Shown here piece after piece: positions 10,866 to 23,024 of a DNA stretch of 64,000 nt. The stretch comes from Costus lasius (lineage: Eukaryota; Streptophyta; Magnoliopsida; Zingiberales; Costaceae), in assembly GCA_027563935.2 (NCBI GenBank), contig CM050447.1, positions 11,996,501 through 12,060,500 of the forward strand, written 5' to 3'. The notes under the pieces are model-generated. The model was not told where the DNA came from. It saw only the letters and a list, made by a program, of their open reading frames with translations, and did not search any database. The translations under genes and the position numbers were made by a program. How positions within the stretch are numbered: the first letter of the stretch is position 1; every line of letters starts with the position of its first letter.

Positions 10866-11342
10866 AGGGGTGGCAGCGAGTTGGGTACCTGCGTTGCCAC
10901 CCAAAACCCAACTCGACCCGAATTCAAAACTTGATACCCGAACCCGGGTTGAATATCTTGTTGTGCAACTTGAACTCGGATCGGGTATTACCCGATTAAA
11001 TAAAATAAAGATTATTTATTATTTTATATTTTATAAAATATATTTTAAAATTTATAATAATAAATATATTTATATAATAATAATTTATTATTATTTTATA
11101 TTTTTATTAATAATAAATATTTATATAATAATTATTTTATTATTATTTATATTTTAATAAAATTATATTTATTTATTATTGAAATCGGGTATCGGGTACC
11201 CACATCACTAATCTCGAACCCGATTAAAACCCGACCTATCAAATCCGAACCCGTCTCATTTAGATAAATAGGTACCTGAACCCAATGTAAACGGGTCAGG
11301 TCGGATCGGGTAGCCAACCCCGACAAGCAATTTTGCCATCCT
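10866..11342. mobile_element. Small non-autonomous hAT-like element (MITE)
   Basis: Left end AGGGGTGGCAGCGAG; right end, reverse-complemented, AGGATGGCAAAATTG. Both subterminal zones carry inverted CGGGTACCCG/ACCCGAACCCG-type motifs around a very AT-rich core with no coding capacity. This layout fits hAT MITEs. No clear 8-bp TSD was found, so the ends may be off by a few bases. Confidence 0.6.
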
Positions 11343-12373
11343 GAAGGAACTCTGATCTCGAGCAGTAATAGGAAAGAACATCATAGTTGATATATAATAT
11401 AAAAGTTTAATTATATCATACTATTTTAAGTTCATTACTCTAATAAATTTACAGTTTTTTTCATTTTATAACAAGAAAAATTAGAATAAACTATAGTCAA
11501 TCATATCTATAAAACAAAATAAGCACTATTCAAGCCAATAAAAACAATTTACAACTAAATATTAATGCCACTACACGACATGATTTTATTGTTATTTTCG
11601 TCACAATTAAAAATTTTACATTTGTATGTGCTGACAGTGTGTATTCCAATCTGGCAAAATCTGAATCATTTTTTTAAAAGTATAATGAGTAATAAAGTCA
11701 ATCATTTAATCACTACTACATCTCATGTAACTCACTATTTGATTACATGTTGTTCATTAACTAATTCACCATTGACTTCAATTTCATCGGGAGACATTGG
11801 TTGACTTTGATCACAATAATTAAAATTAAAAAAATTGAAGAGTGCTTCCCAATTGTTCATCACCTTCAATTATAATATTCAAATAATTTTTATTTTTATT
11901 TTATTTGATTTAATCAATTAGTCCAGTGATAACGAGTAAATTAATAAGCCAATTACACAACTCACTTCCAGTTCAGCACCACCATCTCCCTTCCCCGCGG
12001 CATCACCGCCGTCCATCTCTTCCCACCGCAGCATCCGCACCGTTCGATCAAAAAAGACAATAAACACTCCCACCACTGTCCCCTCGCCCTCCCCACCCAA
12101 CAGACACCCCCACCCCCCGCGCGGGACGCGCTGCCTCCCCTCCTTCCCACCGTCCACTTCCCATCCGACGGCTCTCCTGCCTCCGTCCCCAACGTCTCTC
12201 GGATCCGCTCCCAACGGTCAAAATTTATATCCAAATTCGCGACGCGCTTCACAAAAGCATCAGATGCCATCACAAGCGCGTGGGGACGCGCAATGATGCG
12301 TACGAGGCAGCGGCCTTAAATCCTATCGTCGTTCTCCCGATTCAAGAGCAGAGAATAGAAACTGACCTAATTA
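11343..12373. other. Intergenic region and promoter of the calmodulin-like gene
   Basis: AT-rich to about 11950, then GC-rich up to the gene. TTTATATCC near 12221 and CTTAAATCC near 12314 are possible TATA-like elements. Neither can be called with confidence. Confidence 0.4.
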
Positions 12374-13018
12374 ATGGAGGTCACAGTGGCCTCCCCTTCT
12401 CTACTTGTACGGATCTCCCTCATCGTCTGCCACATCCTGGTCGCCCTTCTCCTCCGCTTCCTGCCCAAGAAACTCTGCTCCCTCCTTCTCCCCACTTCAT
12501 GGCACCCGCCGACTCCCGGGCCCCCGCCGTCGCCCCCCTCGCGGCGGCCCGCGCCCATGGACCGCTCCGAACTGGCCCGCGTCTTCCAGCTCTTCGACCG
12601 CAACGGCGACGGCCGCATCACCAGGGCGGAGCTCGCCGACTCGCTCGAGAACCTCGGGATCTTTATCGCCGACGTGGAGCTGGCAGCGATGATCGAGAAG
12701 GTCGATACCGACGGTGACGGGTGCGTCGATGAGGAGGAGTTCGCGAATCTGTACCGCGCGATCATGGAGGAGGGGAGGGGCGAGGCGGAAGCGGAGATGC
12801 AGGAGGCCTTCGAGGTGTTCGACCAGAACGGGGACGGGTTCATCTCCGCGGAGGAGCTGCGAGCGGTGCTGGTCTCCCTGGGGCTGAGGCAGGGGCGGAC
12901 GGCCGAGGACTGCCGGCGGATGATCGGCCAGGTGGATTTGGATGGGGATGGGATGGTGGATTTCAAGGAGTTCCAGAGGATGATGAAGGGGCAAGGAGGA
13001 TTCGCGGCCTTGAGCTAG
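12374..13018 (+). CDS. Calmodulin-like protein with N-terminal hydrophobic anchor (CML3/5/7-like)
   Basis: A 214-residue calcium sensor with no intron in the CDS. Four canonical EF-hand loops are visible: D75-E86 ([12 protein letters not shown]), D111-E122 ([12 protein letters not shown]), D150-E161 ([12 protein letters not shown]) and D188-E199 ([12 protein letters not shown]). All have the Asp at position 1 and Glu at 12 needed to bind calcium. Residues 10-30 are hydrophobic, followed by PKKL and a Pro-rich linker. This matches Arabidopsis CML5-type proteins, whose N-terminal segment anchors them to endomembranes. I chose the first ATG because it includes that conserved segment; an internal Met62 would give a soluble 153-residue form. 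The coding GC content is much higher than the flanks, common for monocot CML genes. Confidence 0.93.
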   Translation: MEVTVASPSLLVRISLIVCHILVALLLRFLPKKLCSLLLPTSWHPPTPGPPPSPPSRRPAPMDRSELARVFQLFDRNGDGRITRAELADSLENLGIFIADVELAAMIEKVDTDGDGCVDEEEFANLYRAIMEEGRGEAEAEMQEAFEVFDQNGDGFISAEELRAVLVSLGLRQGRTAEDCRRMIGQVDLDGDGMVDFKEFQRMMKGQGGFAALS

Positions 13019-13987
13019 TCTGTGGATTCGTCTTTGTACCAACACAAGTTGTAGATAACGATCACGAGGAATAGGAGAGAACGAACTCGATCTACAAGCG
13101 ATTGGTTGTGACTTTGTTAAGCTTTTCTTTAGTTGTCTTTCATGTTTCTTTTTGCTTGATTAGCAAAGGAAATACATTCTAGTCTTCGGAATCTGATTCT
13201 TTGAACATGGATGGAATAAGCTGTGAAGCTTTGCATTTTAAGCAGAAACTATGTGGACATCGATCCACCTCAAGTACAAAAATTGCGGCTGGATTATTCT
13301 TGCATGAGCATTACGCTCCCTCTGGCACCAGGATGGGCCAAATCCAATTTAATTGATTATCCTTTGCAGTGTTCTGTCACTGCAAGCATGACTATTAGAT
13401 AGAGGTTGCATTCAAATGAGAAGGTTAACGTTACATCAAGAGCACAGGAGCAGCATCTTCTGCTGCTGAAATAATTTCCAGTTGCCAGTACTTTTAATCA
13501 ATGATTATGTTGATTGAATAGATCTACTCTGTTGATTTGGATGAGTTTGTGCTTCTAGAGGTCCAGCTGGTTTGGTTTAGCCAAGTAAGAATTAGATTAT
13601 GCAAAATTTTGAGGTCATTCAGTTACTAGCAAATAAATTCTTTTCAGCTACTTCAGCAGTTCTTAGCCTCTGCGAATTCTGTAGTTTATTAGTTGCAGGG
13701 ATTGTGAAGACGAAATCTTTTTACCCAGTATTATGAACTTTGAAATTATCCATGAGCAATGAATTCTCACAATAATATTAGATCAAATAAAGTTACAATT
13801 TCAACAAAAGTAAGTACACACTGAACACATACACTTCCAGCAACCAAAAACATATTTATATACAAATATTAGGCTACAAAGTGTGGTTTTTTTTCTAATT
13901 AAGCAAGTTAATGTTATGCTGCAATGAAATCTCCACCAATTGAGTTAGAATCCGAGAGGAAGCAAAAAGTCAACATCAGTATCTCTT
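13019..13987. other. 3' flanks of the convergent CML and bHLH genes
   Basis: Contains the 3' UTR of the CML gene and, from the other side, that of the bHLH gene; the two genes converge. Nothing else was recognised. Confidence 0.45.
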
Positions 13988-14790
13988 CTACCTGCATGTC
14001 TTCCTGCTTGTGTTTAAGGGCGCCCAAAGGTCAGCTCCATTGCTTTGAGCAACCCCATATGTTGAGGCTACAGGCATGAGGCAGAGGCCACGGCTTCTGA
14101 GGCTGCAGCCATCGCCTTCCTAGATCAGATCAGAACAAATCAGGAGGCAAGATGAAATCCTTGAGAGGGGTATAGTAATGAAACTAAAGACTAGTAGTTG
14201 ACCTCCATGTCCATCGCCACTGTTCTCCTGAGATATGGGGCACTCAGCACCTGCAATCGGAACAAAAAAAGTCAGCACTGCAGTCGTGACAATCTTCACT
14301 GTGATCTGACTGCGCTAGAGAGCCACAAGATGCTGACCTGGACTTGTTCATGGAGGAATCTGATGTAGGAGGTGGCCTCTGAAAGCACAGATGCTGTGTC
14401 TGACTGCACTCAAGAAAACACAAATATAATTCCTTCATCGCTACTTATCTGCGTCTAGAAGATCAATTGTTTCTAGTTGAAGACTCTCCCTACCTTTCCA
14501 AAAGGTGAAACCAGTTGTTGAAGCTTTGCCACTCTCTCTCCAATCCTGTCCTTCTTCTGCTTGATCAAGATATAAAGTCAACCTTTATGACCTCTCAATA
14601 TTTATTCTCTGCATATAGATAGATAGATAGACAGACAGACATCAAGAACAGCACAAACCTTGGTAGACATAGATATGGTGGCTCCTCCATCATCAACAAC
14701 CTTGGGCCTCTTTTCACCAGTAAAGTTGCCAAGATCAAAGCCATCATGATGGCTTCTTCGTTTGTGATCGGCCAATTCCATCATCATCAT
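13988..14790 (-). CDS. Short bHLH transcription factor (bHLH68/112/123-like)
   Basis: Five minus-strand exons join in frame: 14659-14790, 14494-14556, 14338-14403, 14203-14250, 13988-14119, giving 146 residues. The helix-loop-helix is spread over exons 2-3: [20 protein letters not shown], then the second helix ([20 protein letters not shown]). The tail [14 protein letters not shown]...GADLWAP is the hallmark C-terminus of the plant subgroup that includes bHLH68, 112, 123 and 133. As in that group, the basic region lacks the His/Glu/Arg set of E-box binders, so DNA binding is expected to be non-canonical. The start at 14790 follows an in-frame stop in the unspliced sequence. Most family members have a longer N-terminus, so a missed upstream exon is possible. 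Confidence 0.82.
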
Positions 14791-17229
14791 CGTCTTCTTC
14801 CTCTCCTCTATCTATGAAATTATCAGCTCCAAATTTAGAAGAGGCAGCAGTGTCAGTAAAATACAATAAAAAAAATGGGCAAGGCAACCACAGACAAGAT
14901 CAGCTCTCAAGTCATGAGAATGAGCAAGTAGGTTCGAATTGTCTCCATAAATCTTTGACAAAATGGAGTCTTCCTGCCTATTGTCAAGCTTAGTAGGTGT
15001 CCCTTGTCTCACTATTTTTTTCAACTTCTATTTCTACAGATGCTATTAGCTCAGCCTTCAATCCCGCTCAATTGTTTCTTTATTAGAAATCTGTCATCCA
15101 TTCGTCCAACTTTCCTAATCTCTCAGAAAGCGTCAAGGAATGCACCAATGAGACCACAGTCTACGTCGACCACAAGTGTAGGGTTCTTATCCTATTCAAC
15201 CCTGCCCTTTACCATCTCAAAGTAAAAATCTTGACTCTTAATTAAACGAAATTAGGGCAAGCAGCATGCAAGCACAAGTTTATTGCGTGCCATCTGCTTT
15301 CAGCTCAACTACGCTGTCAATGGCCACTGACAACTTGCGCACAGCAAGATTTGAAATCTATCACAACCTATATTCCTACTGGAACTTCATAACTCAAACT
15401 GAAGTTTTAGTTTGAATGCCATGTTCTTGACAAACCATGAGCCGGATGAGAGTACTTACCAGGATTCAAGTAGAAAGAGACTGAAGCTCCGAAATATGTA
15501 AGAACAATGAGCAAGCAGCAGTAAGTACAATCTCAATTCTCAGCAGCTGTTCTTCTGGTCCTCTAGGAAGGAGAACAGAGAAGGGAAGAGGGGAAGGTTG
15601 CTTTGAGCAGTATAGAGGAAGCAAGGGGATGTGGCAGAAAGAATTATTATATAAGGAAGCAAATAGTGAATTTGATGGATTCTTTCTGACAGCTAATATC
15701 CAACCCATTATATGATGAGGCTTGACCATTAATATGACATGATATAATACAAAGTTATTCCATTTTGAGTTAAACTTAAATATGTTGAAATTATGAGTAG
15801 ATTAGAATTATAAGTCATGCAAAAGTAAAATTGATATAAAATTATTCTAAATTTATATATAGTTTAAGTCACAATGGATTAGTTATATCGTGTCCTATTA
15901 TATATTTACTAAATGGGTTGTTATATTTGTATTTTTAATTTAAATCCATTTAAATTGGTCATGTTTATATCATATATGATGTAGGAGGCTTGTCATTCAC
16001 AAACTAAGTCCTTTTAACCATCAAGTCAAGAGTTTGAATTTTACTATCGACAAAATTTGCACAGTTGCTAATCCTTGGGCTTATTTGCTCCGCTTTTAAG
16101 TTAAAAATAGATAAAAAAACTGTTTAGTAATAAAAAATAAAAACAGAAAAAAAATAGAAGTCGAGAAAACTACAATTTGATGCTTTTGTAACTTTTGCTT
16201 TTTAAAAAAAGTAATTTATAGGATTTTATTTAAAATTTTAAATATTATTAATTTAAATAATTTAAAATTAAATAGTAAAGAAAAATAAAAAATATTATTA
16301 TTTTAAATAATTTAAAATAATATTTTTATTTATTATTTTAAATCTTGACAGCAATTAAAAAGTTATTAACCAAATATCTTATAAATTTTTATAGTGCAAC
16401 ACAATACAATACAGCACAGTTTAGCATAGCTATAAAATTATTGAGGCCAAAATGCCCTTCGTGTTGCGGGGGTGAGACATGCCAAATGCCAAATGCGCCG
16501 AGGGTGAGAGAGGGTGAGAGAGGGGAGATATGCATAGCTCCCTCCTCCACCAATATATAATTGTACCATAAGTTAAGTACGATCTTTGAATTGAGTTGAA
16601 CAATTAAATGCCTATATCAAAGCAAAATCTAAGTTAATTTGGGTCTCTACTAACACTAATGGATGACCCAACAATTTTATTTTCAGTAAGAAACCCTCAT
16701 ATATGCTATTATTGCACCATCTACTTCCGCCACCTCATCCATTCTTCATTTGCACTTTGATTAATTGAAGGTCTATTATAATCAACATTGTATAAGTCAC
16801 CTCTAAGCAATACCAAATTCTTGATTGAGTTAAGCTATGTACGATGAGACATATGCATTAATATATAGTGACCATAAGAAAGAAAATATTTCATCTAGAA
16901 ATTCATTTTATAGTATATCATTGGTTATTCATTCTTAAGTACATCGTAGGTGGCAATGTTAATTGATTCAAGGCTCATTTAGCTCTCAAAGACTTAATTA
17001 AGACTAAACTATTTTGAGAAGGTTAACTTAATTTTTTTAGATTAAATTAAATTTTGCTAATCATTATTTCTATATAATCTACATATTAGATTATTTTTTA
17101 ATTAATCATATATAAAATAAAAAAAATAATTTTTATTTGTTTTACAATTTATATTTTATTTTTATTTAAAAATCAATATAAGTATTAATCTATCTATCCT
17201 ATGCTAAATTGAACTTTATCTAAAACATA
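14791..17229. other. Intergenic, bHLH 5' flank
   Basis: Contains the bHLH promoter, perhaps with 5' UTR exons I could not define. A minus-strand coding-like remnant interrupted by stops lies near 15030-15230 (see findings). 15730-17230 is very AT-rich with no feature I can bound. Confidence 0.4.
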
Positions 17230-17487
17230 GGGCCTATTTTATTGGGGGGTAAGAAAAAAAGAGAGAAGAGTAAAGATGAAAGGAAAAAAAAATAAGTGGG
17301 AAGAAAAATAGTGAGATTGACAATAAAGAAAGGGAGAAAAATATTTTCTCCCTCTTTTGGAGAGAACAAAAAAGGAGAGAAAAATGGTCCCCTTTTCTTT
17401 TCCTCCAAATCAGTCTTTTCAACAAATCAAGAGAAATTTTTTTTTATTTTTTATTTTTTTCTTCTTTCTCCCCAATAAAACAGACCC
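17230..17487. mobile_element. MITE, Tourist/PIF-like
   Basis: The 258-bp unit has terminal inverted repeats GGGCCTATTTTATTGGGG (left) and, reverse-complemented from the right, GGGTCTGTTTTATTGGGG. It is flanked by ATA (17227-17229) and TTA (17488-17490), close to the TWA target of PIF/Harbinger MITEs. The inside is A/G-rich on one side and T/C-rich on the other, with no coding sequence. Confidence 0.65.
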
Positions 17488-19816
17488 TTAGTTTGATTCT
17501 AGTCCAATTTTACTAAAGTTTGAGTTCAAAAATTTGTATTAAAAAAATGAAATATAGTCTAGTATTTTTGAACAATCCCACTAGAATGTATGAATAATGT
17601 TTTCTTAATTTCATCGAGGGATAGTAGATAAATGAAAACAAAATTCTATAAAGTGGCATTGTTCAAGATAGCATGTGTTTTTACTATCCAAAATATGAAC
17701 TCTACTTAACTCATCCTAGGGTAAAAACTATCGATTGATGAGATTTTTGGTTCGGCACATTCCAAAAGCTGCCGATTGAATCTAATGCTTGCCTACACAA
17801 ATCACGGAGAAAATTAAGGCAATAATTTGGCAAGGATTAAGATTGAGTTCCACTCAACTACAAGTCCATTACTCAATCAATGCTTGACAAAATAAATCTT
17901 CTTCGGTTTGTCCTATATAATAAGTGTGGTGATTCCACCAAATTAATTAAGTAGCAGATGTCACAATGACTTGAGGGGCAAACGGTCAAGGGACGCCACG
18001 CCCTTAAGCTGCTATACTTTCTCCTTGGGTGCGGTGGATCGTCATCGGACCCACCCAAAAGCAAGATCTATAAAAAGCGGCCTAAAAGTCGACGCGTTGA
18101 AGGGCAATGGTCCATCTCTATGGGTCCACGCGCTTCAGTTCGTATACTTTCGCATAGATTTTGGACATGCAATTAGCGTTTCCCTTTGAGAAAATAATAT
18201 TTTCTAGATTTTATATTCAGAAAAGGAAAATAATTTTTTATATAGAAAAAGGTATTATAAGAAAATGTGATTAAGTGGTACAATACTTAATAATAAAGAG
18301 AGAAATTTTTTTGGGGGTTAAAAAAGTGTAACTCTAGTTCAAGTGACTTCCCTCACTTCTAGATTACTCAGACTCTCAATCAAAGCAATCTCACTTCTAT
18401 GCCATTAGCAAAGAAATAAATTACTTCCAATGCGGAGAAAGATAAATAAATAATACAAAAATATAAAATTTAAGTGGAACTCTAAGAATAAAATATATGT
18501 ATATATATAATTAAATTAAATTAAATTAATTAAATTCATAATTGAAGAAACAATTCAACAACCTAGAAAGAAGTAACTCAGTTCTCAATTATTATTCACA
18601 ATGCCTCCCTACCTTATAACCCGAGAGGTGATGCTCTTAAGGAGAACCTATGTAAAATACACAATGCCCAATAACAATATGCCACTTAGGTTGAAGCTCT
18701 AAACCTCCTTTACCAATAAACAATAATGAGGATCGCTACTATATTAAGATGCCCTCTCTCCATATACCCATAATCAAGCTACAACATGCACCTAGTTGAG
18801 CATGATTTTTTTTACCAATGTGCTCACCTACTAATATTGTTAGTTTCTATTTGTTCCTTTGTGTTATAGGTAGAAAATCACACAACTCCAACATAACTAA
18901 CTCAACAAGTTGGATCATAAAACCTCATAAATCTATAAATCACCCCTTACTCCTCTAAGATATTATGCTTTAAGTCAACTATGACATTTTTGCTTATCTA
19001 AAGCCTATAACGCCCGTGTTGCAACTCATAAACTTTGGTTTAATCTATTAGCTCATTGACTAATGGCTAAGCTTCTCTGGGTTCGTTACAACGAATAAGC
19101 CTGCACTTGTGCCACTTTTCAGAGTGCCACTTCTCAGAGTCACCTTATGATGGGTACCCAAGCACATTCCAAGACTCTTGCCATCTAATTCTCAAATGTT
19201 GCTGCCATGAATACAGAAGAATGAGAAAAGAAAGAAAATACAAAATAAGGGGAGAAGTAATTGATAATATTACTTGTCTATCAATAATATAATTTGCGTT
19301 TTTTAGCAATATAAATAATCTAACATCATTACTTGATTAAAATAACAAAAGCACATCAAATGTTAAACAGAAACAAAAATAAACGCCACATAACATGCAG
19401 AACTAAGCATCATTCGCGATACCTGAACGTGTAAGCAATCCTTTTCGTTTCAAAACATTAGATGACCGGCTGACAGATTACAGAATAACTTAGTCCTGTT
19501 CAGCAATCATGCAAAAACAAGGCATCCAACTGCTGCGATCATGTAAGAACACAATAAAGCCCGTCTATTCACAAGTAACGAATTCATCTGATAAAGAAAT
19601 GGTTAACTAGTATTATGTAACTCTAGAGTCTGTTCGTGTTCCAGTAAGTGTATAATAATAGCCACTAACTAATAGAATAAACACCCTTTCAGCTCTTCTA
19701 ACAAAGCCAGACAGAGACTTCGGAATAGCAGGAAAGTGAAGAAAGTATGCCGCAGGTTACTTAGATTAGAAAGTCAAAAGAACTCAAGCAGGTATCACAA
19801 GCAGAGATCAAGACTT
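17488..19816. other. Intergenic, nothing recognised
   Basis: AT-rich. A short imperfect duplication (TATACTTTC context) is present at 18010-18150 and an (AAATT)n tract near 18510. It may include decayed retroelement sequence, but no boundaries or motifs support a call. Confidence 0.35.
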
Positions 19817-21775
19817 CTAAACCTCCTTGCGTTTTTGTTTTATGTAGTTCTCGTACTGGCTCCCCACAAGATAGGCCAGCTTCCTGGGCTTGTGCCACCA
19901 CGTGGGAGTGGAAACAATCTTTCGCTCCAACCAGTCCTCCTCCACCTTTTCCATCCAGACAATACTGTCGTAGGACTTGCGCCATTGTTTCATCGTACGT
20001 TCCAGGCGGACACTGGGTTTAGCTCCAAAAAGATACTTGATGTAGTCCCGGGCAAGACGAGTCAGTTCCTCGCCCCTGATCATTAGGATATACTGCAGTA
20101 GCAAGCAAATATTAGCAGTGAACTTGTTCCTGGAATTTAGTACAGGAAAGCATGGTTAAGATACTTTTAAGAGACTCAAAAGTCCTCTTTTTGGATGGTA
20201 TGGAAAATGAGGCAACAAAAGTTTTGCTTGCTCTAAATTGATTTTTCAATGTGCGTTTATCTTGCCAATTAACAGAATGGGAAACTGATCGGTCCTAAAC
20301 AAGAAAAGAAGCCATTTCTTTTCAAACAATGGCTCCTAGAATAACTAGCTTTAACAGTGAGGAACATGAAACTCTCCAAAAAAAATTCAATCAATGTGTT
20401 ATTGTCAACTCCGAGTAATCAGAATTTACAGAGAAGAGGATTTCGTAAGAAAATGAAGAGAAAGTCCAGAAAGAACATGCCATAATCATATTCATTCATA
20501 GGCTTTATTCTTGGTAGTAGTTAGTTTAGTTAGTGAAGAACCAGAAGATGATCCAATTTTTGAAATTCAGCTCATTCGAAAATAAACTACTAGTCAATAA
20601 AATAAGATATTGAATCATAAAAGCTTACCAGAAACACAACACCAATAACCCCCATAATTACTTGCAGGAATTCATCTAGTTGACCTGCAAAACCTTCATC
20701 CTCTGGGCCACTAGAACCTTCACCACCGCCTTCCCTGCCACCACCACCACCGCCGGAAATTCCATCATCTCCATTTCCATCAAATTGTTTTTGTCGTGCC
20801 TTCTCTCTCAACATATCTTGCACCGTTAGCTCTCTTCTAAAACCTCCGAAAACTTTCTTCACTGATTCCCATGAAAATGGCTGCTCCAGGTTCCAAAAGA
20901 TACAAAATACGCCAGTCAAATAATTTCCAATTATAAAAGAAACATTTTATATAATGATCATTGTAATTGTCTATCTCACAATAAAAAGATACTCGAAGCA
21001 CCTCATCAATTAGTGTACTAACTCAACTGAAGAATATAACCACATTAATGTTAGCTGGAGAGTTCAACTATCACTGGTTAATTTTCCCCCTCACTAGAAA
21101 GAGACAGATGGAGAATTATTCTACAATGCTGATTACAAGCAAGGTTCAACAGTTCGCCATGCGTCCTTATCATGCTGAGACAAGCACAGTGGCGAATGCT
21201 GCTATATGCCATGCTTATATATGAAGGTCGAGGCCTTGATGATGATCATTGTTATTGTCTATCTCACAATTAAAGATAATCAAAGCACAGAGTAGAAAGA
21301 GACAGAGAGAGAATTATTCTACAATGCTGATTACAAGGAAAGTTTAACAGTTCCGCAAGCGTCCTTCTGAGACAAGCACAGTGGCGAATGCTGCTATATG
21401 CCTTGCTAATATATGAAGGCCGAGGCCCTGATGAATGGTCAATTTGACATTAGACGCACAATTTGCCAGCAAAAGCCAGAGTATGCCTGTAAGCTAAGAA
21501 TAACAATACAATGAAAACGTAAACATAAAGTCTACCTCATTTCCACCTGCAGAGTTTCCCTTTTTGCCGGATGCACAAACTCGAGAACATCGTTTACCCT
21601 TTTGCACGTTATGAACCAAAATAGAGCACACTTTAAGTTGACAGGAGGCATATAAACATGTAGCTCTGGTGTATGGGGTTCCATGTAAAGAAGAAAATCT
21701 GATGTGATTTCCCATATTGTTCCTAATAAGGGAACCTTGACTAGGGAAGGAAATAGAATAAATACAACTCATCAT
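19817..21775 (-). CDS. Predicted plastid-targeted single-span membrane protein, unknown function
   Basis: Three minus-strand exons join in phase 0: 21536-21775, 20629-20880, 19817-20092, giving 255 residues. Exon 1 (80 residues) is Ser/Arg-rich and poor in acidic residues, like a chloroplast transit peptide. Exon 2 has a charged helix (RRELTVQDMLREKARQKQF), a Gly-rich linker with GGGGGGREGGGEG, and then GFAGQLDEFLQ leading into a hydrophobic span (VIMGVIGVVFLYILMI) that crosses the exon 2/3 junction. The C-terminal part has TRLARDYIKYLFGAKPSVRL and WLERKIVSTPTWWHKP. I recognise this as a conserved plant protein family but cannot name a function. The exon 2 acceptor could alternatively lie three bases upstream, adding one Gln. 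Confidence 0.8.
20953..21435. repeat. Tandem duplication in intron 1 of the plastid-type gene
   Basis: Unit 1 (about 20953-21241) and unit 2 (about 21242-21435) share TGTCTATCTCACAAT, AGAATTATTCTACAATGCTG and GTGGCGAATGCTGCTATATG. Unit 1 carries about 95 extra bases in its first third. Divergence is modest, so the duplication is fairly recent. Confidence 0.85.
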
Positions 21776-23024
21776 TGTCCAGGTGCCAAAAGTTCAGTAA
21801 TCTCTGACAAATCAGCAGGGATATGTAAAGTTAATGAATGCGGGATGCAGAATACAGGTACAATGATAGATTATAAAACTGCATAAATACATTCAGAAGA
21901 AAAAAAACAGTTGCAAGTGCAGTGTACCAAAAACCAAAACAAAATAATTAAAAATATGCAATAGTTTTATTTTAACATCAACAGGCAAGTACATGATATG
22001 AAGCAAAAAACAATTAAGCAGAATTTATAAACGTATATTGAGATGAATAGCTTCTAGCAATAGTACTGAATGCAATCAGATACAAAAATTGCAAGCATTT
22101 TCCAATATTCACAATCCACCACCAATGCTCAAAGTTATTAGAGCACAAGCATTTACTAATACTTTCTGTAGATAGCAAGTGAAAATTGAAAATTGTAGCA
22201 TGTATGTATTACTTTCTTTTAGACACTGAAAGGAAGTCCTTTGTTGTGGCTTATTACATTGTTGAGAATTGGAATTTCGTGTTGAGAACTATAATATATA
22301 CAAGGAGATTATTCATGTGAAGCTGAGTATGAAAGAAATGTTTCTAACAAGCACAAGGAATGCAGTCTTAGAGAACGTAAGGTGCTTCATTATTGTTTCA
22401 AAACCATTTACTCGTCATGATAAGCTGGACTTGCATACTTTTAAACAAGATCAAGTGAATAAAATAATGATACTGGTTTCGGTACTAGTTTATAACCCAT
22501 GAGATAAAGCACAGTTTTTTTCAACCAAACTGAACAACTTTAAAAAGTACCAGAAGAACAAGGAAATTGACAAAACACATCCCAAAAATTGAGTATGACA
22601 ATGGTGAGCAAAAAGCGAATTATCTTATTGGGAAAAGAAAGAGCAACTCTTTCAAATAAGTTGATATAAACCATTTGTCATGCTCAACATCTCAAGAGGT
22701 CATGTCTATCTTATACTAACCTTTATGATGATGTTTCAAATAATTAATCTAGTATTCAATTCATTCACTCATGTTAAATGCAAAGCTCCACATACATAAT
22801 TGACGGATAGTCATGACCTCCCACCCTAAGCGAATTCCGCCTTGTGCCCTTCTTTTCTTCCACAAGTGATGTTTAATCGAGGACGATTACGTATTTGAAG
22901 GTTGATTGGACTACTTTTAGTCGATTTATTGCCAACAAATCCGCATACTAGAGGAGGAAACTACATTTCTAAGGGGATAAAGGAGCACCAGACAGAACGT
23001 TTACAAGAGCACATAGGACACTCA
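21776..23024. other. Intergenic, nothing recognised
   Basis: 5' flank of the plastid-type gene followed by AT-rich sequence. No gene or repeat with definable ends was found. Confidence 0.4.

Noticed and set aside
12367..13045. Long minus-strand frames opposite the calmodulin-like gene
   Set aside because: They are antisense shadows of the GC-rich EF-hand coding sequence.
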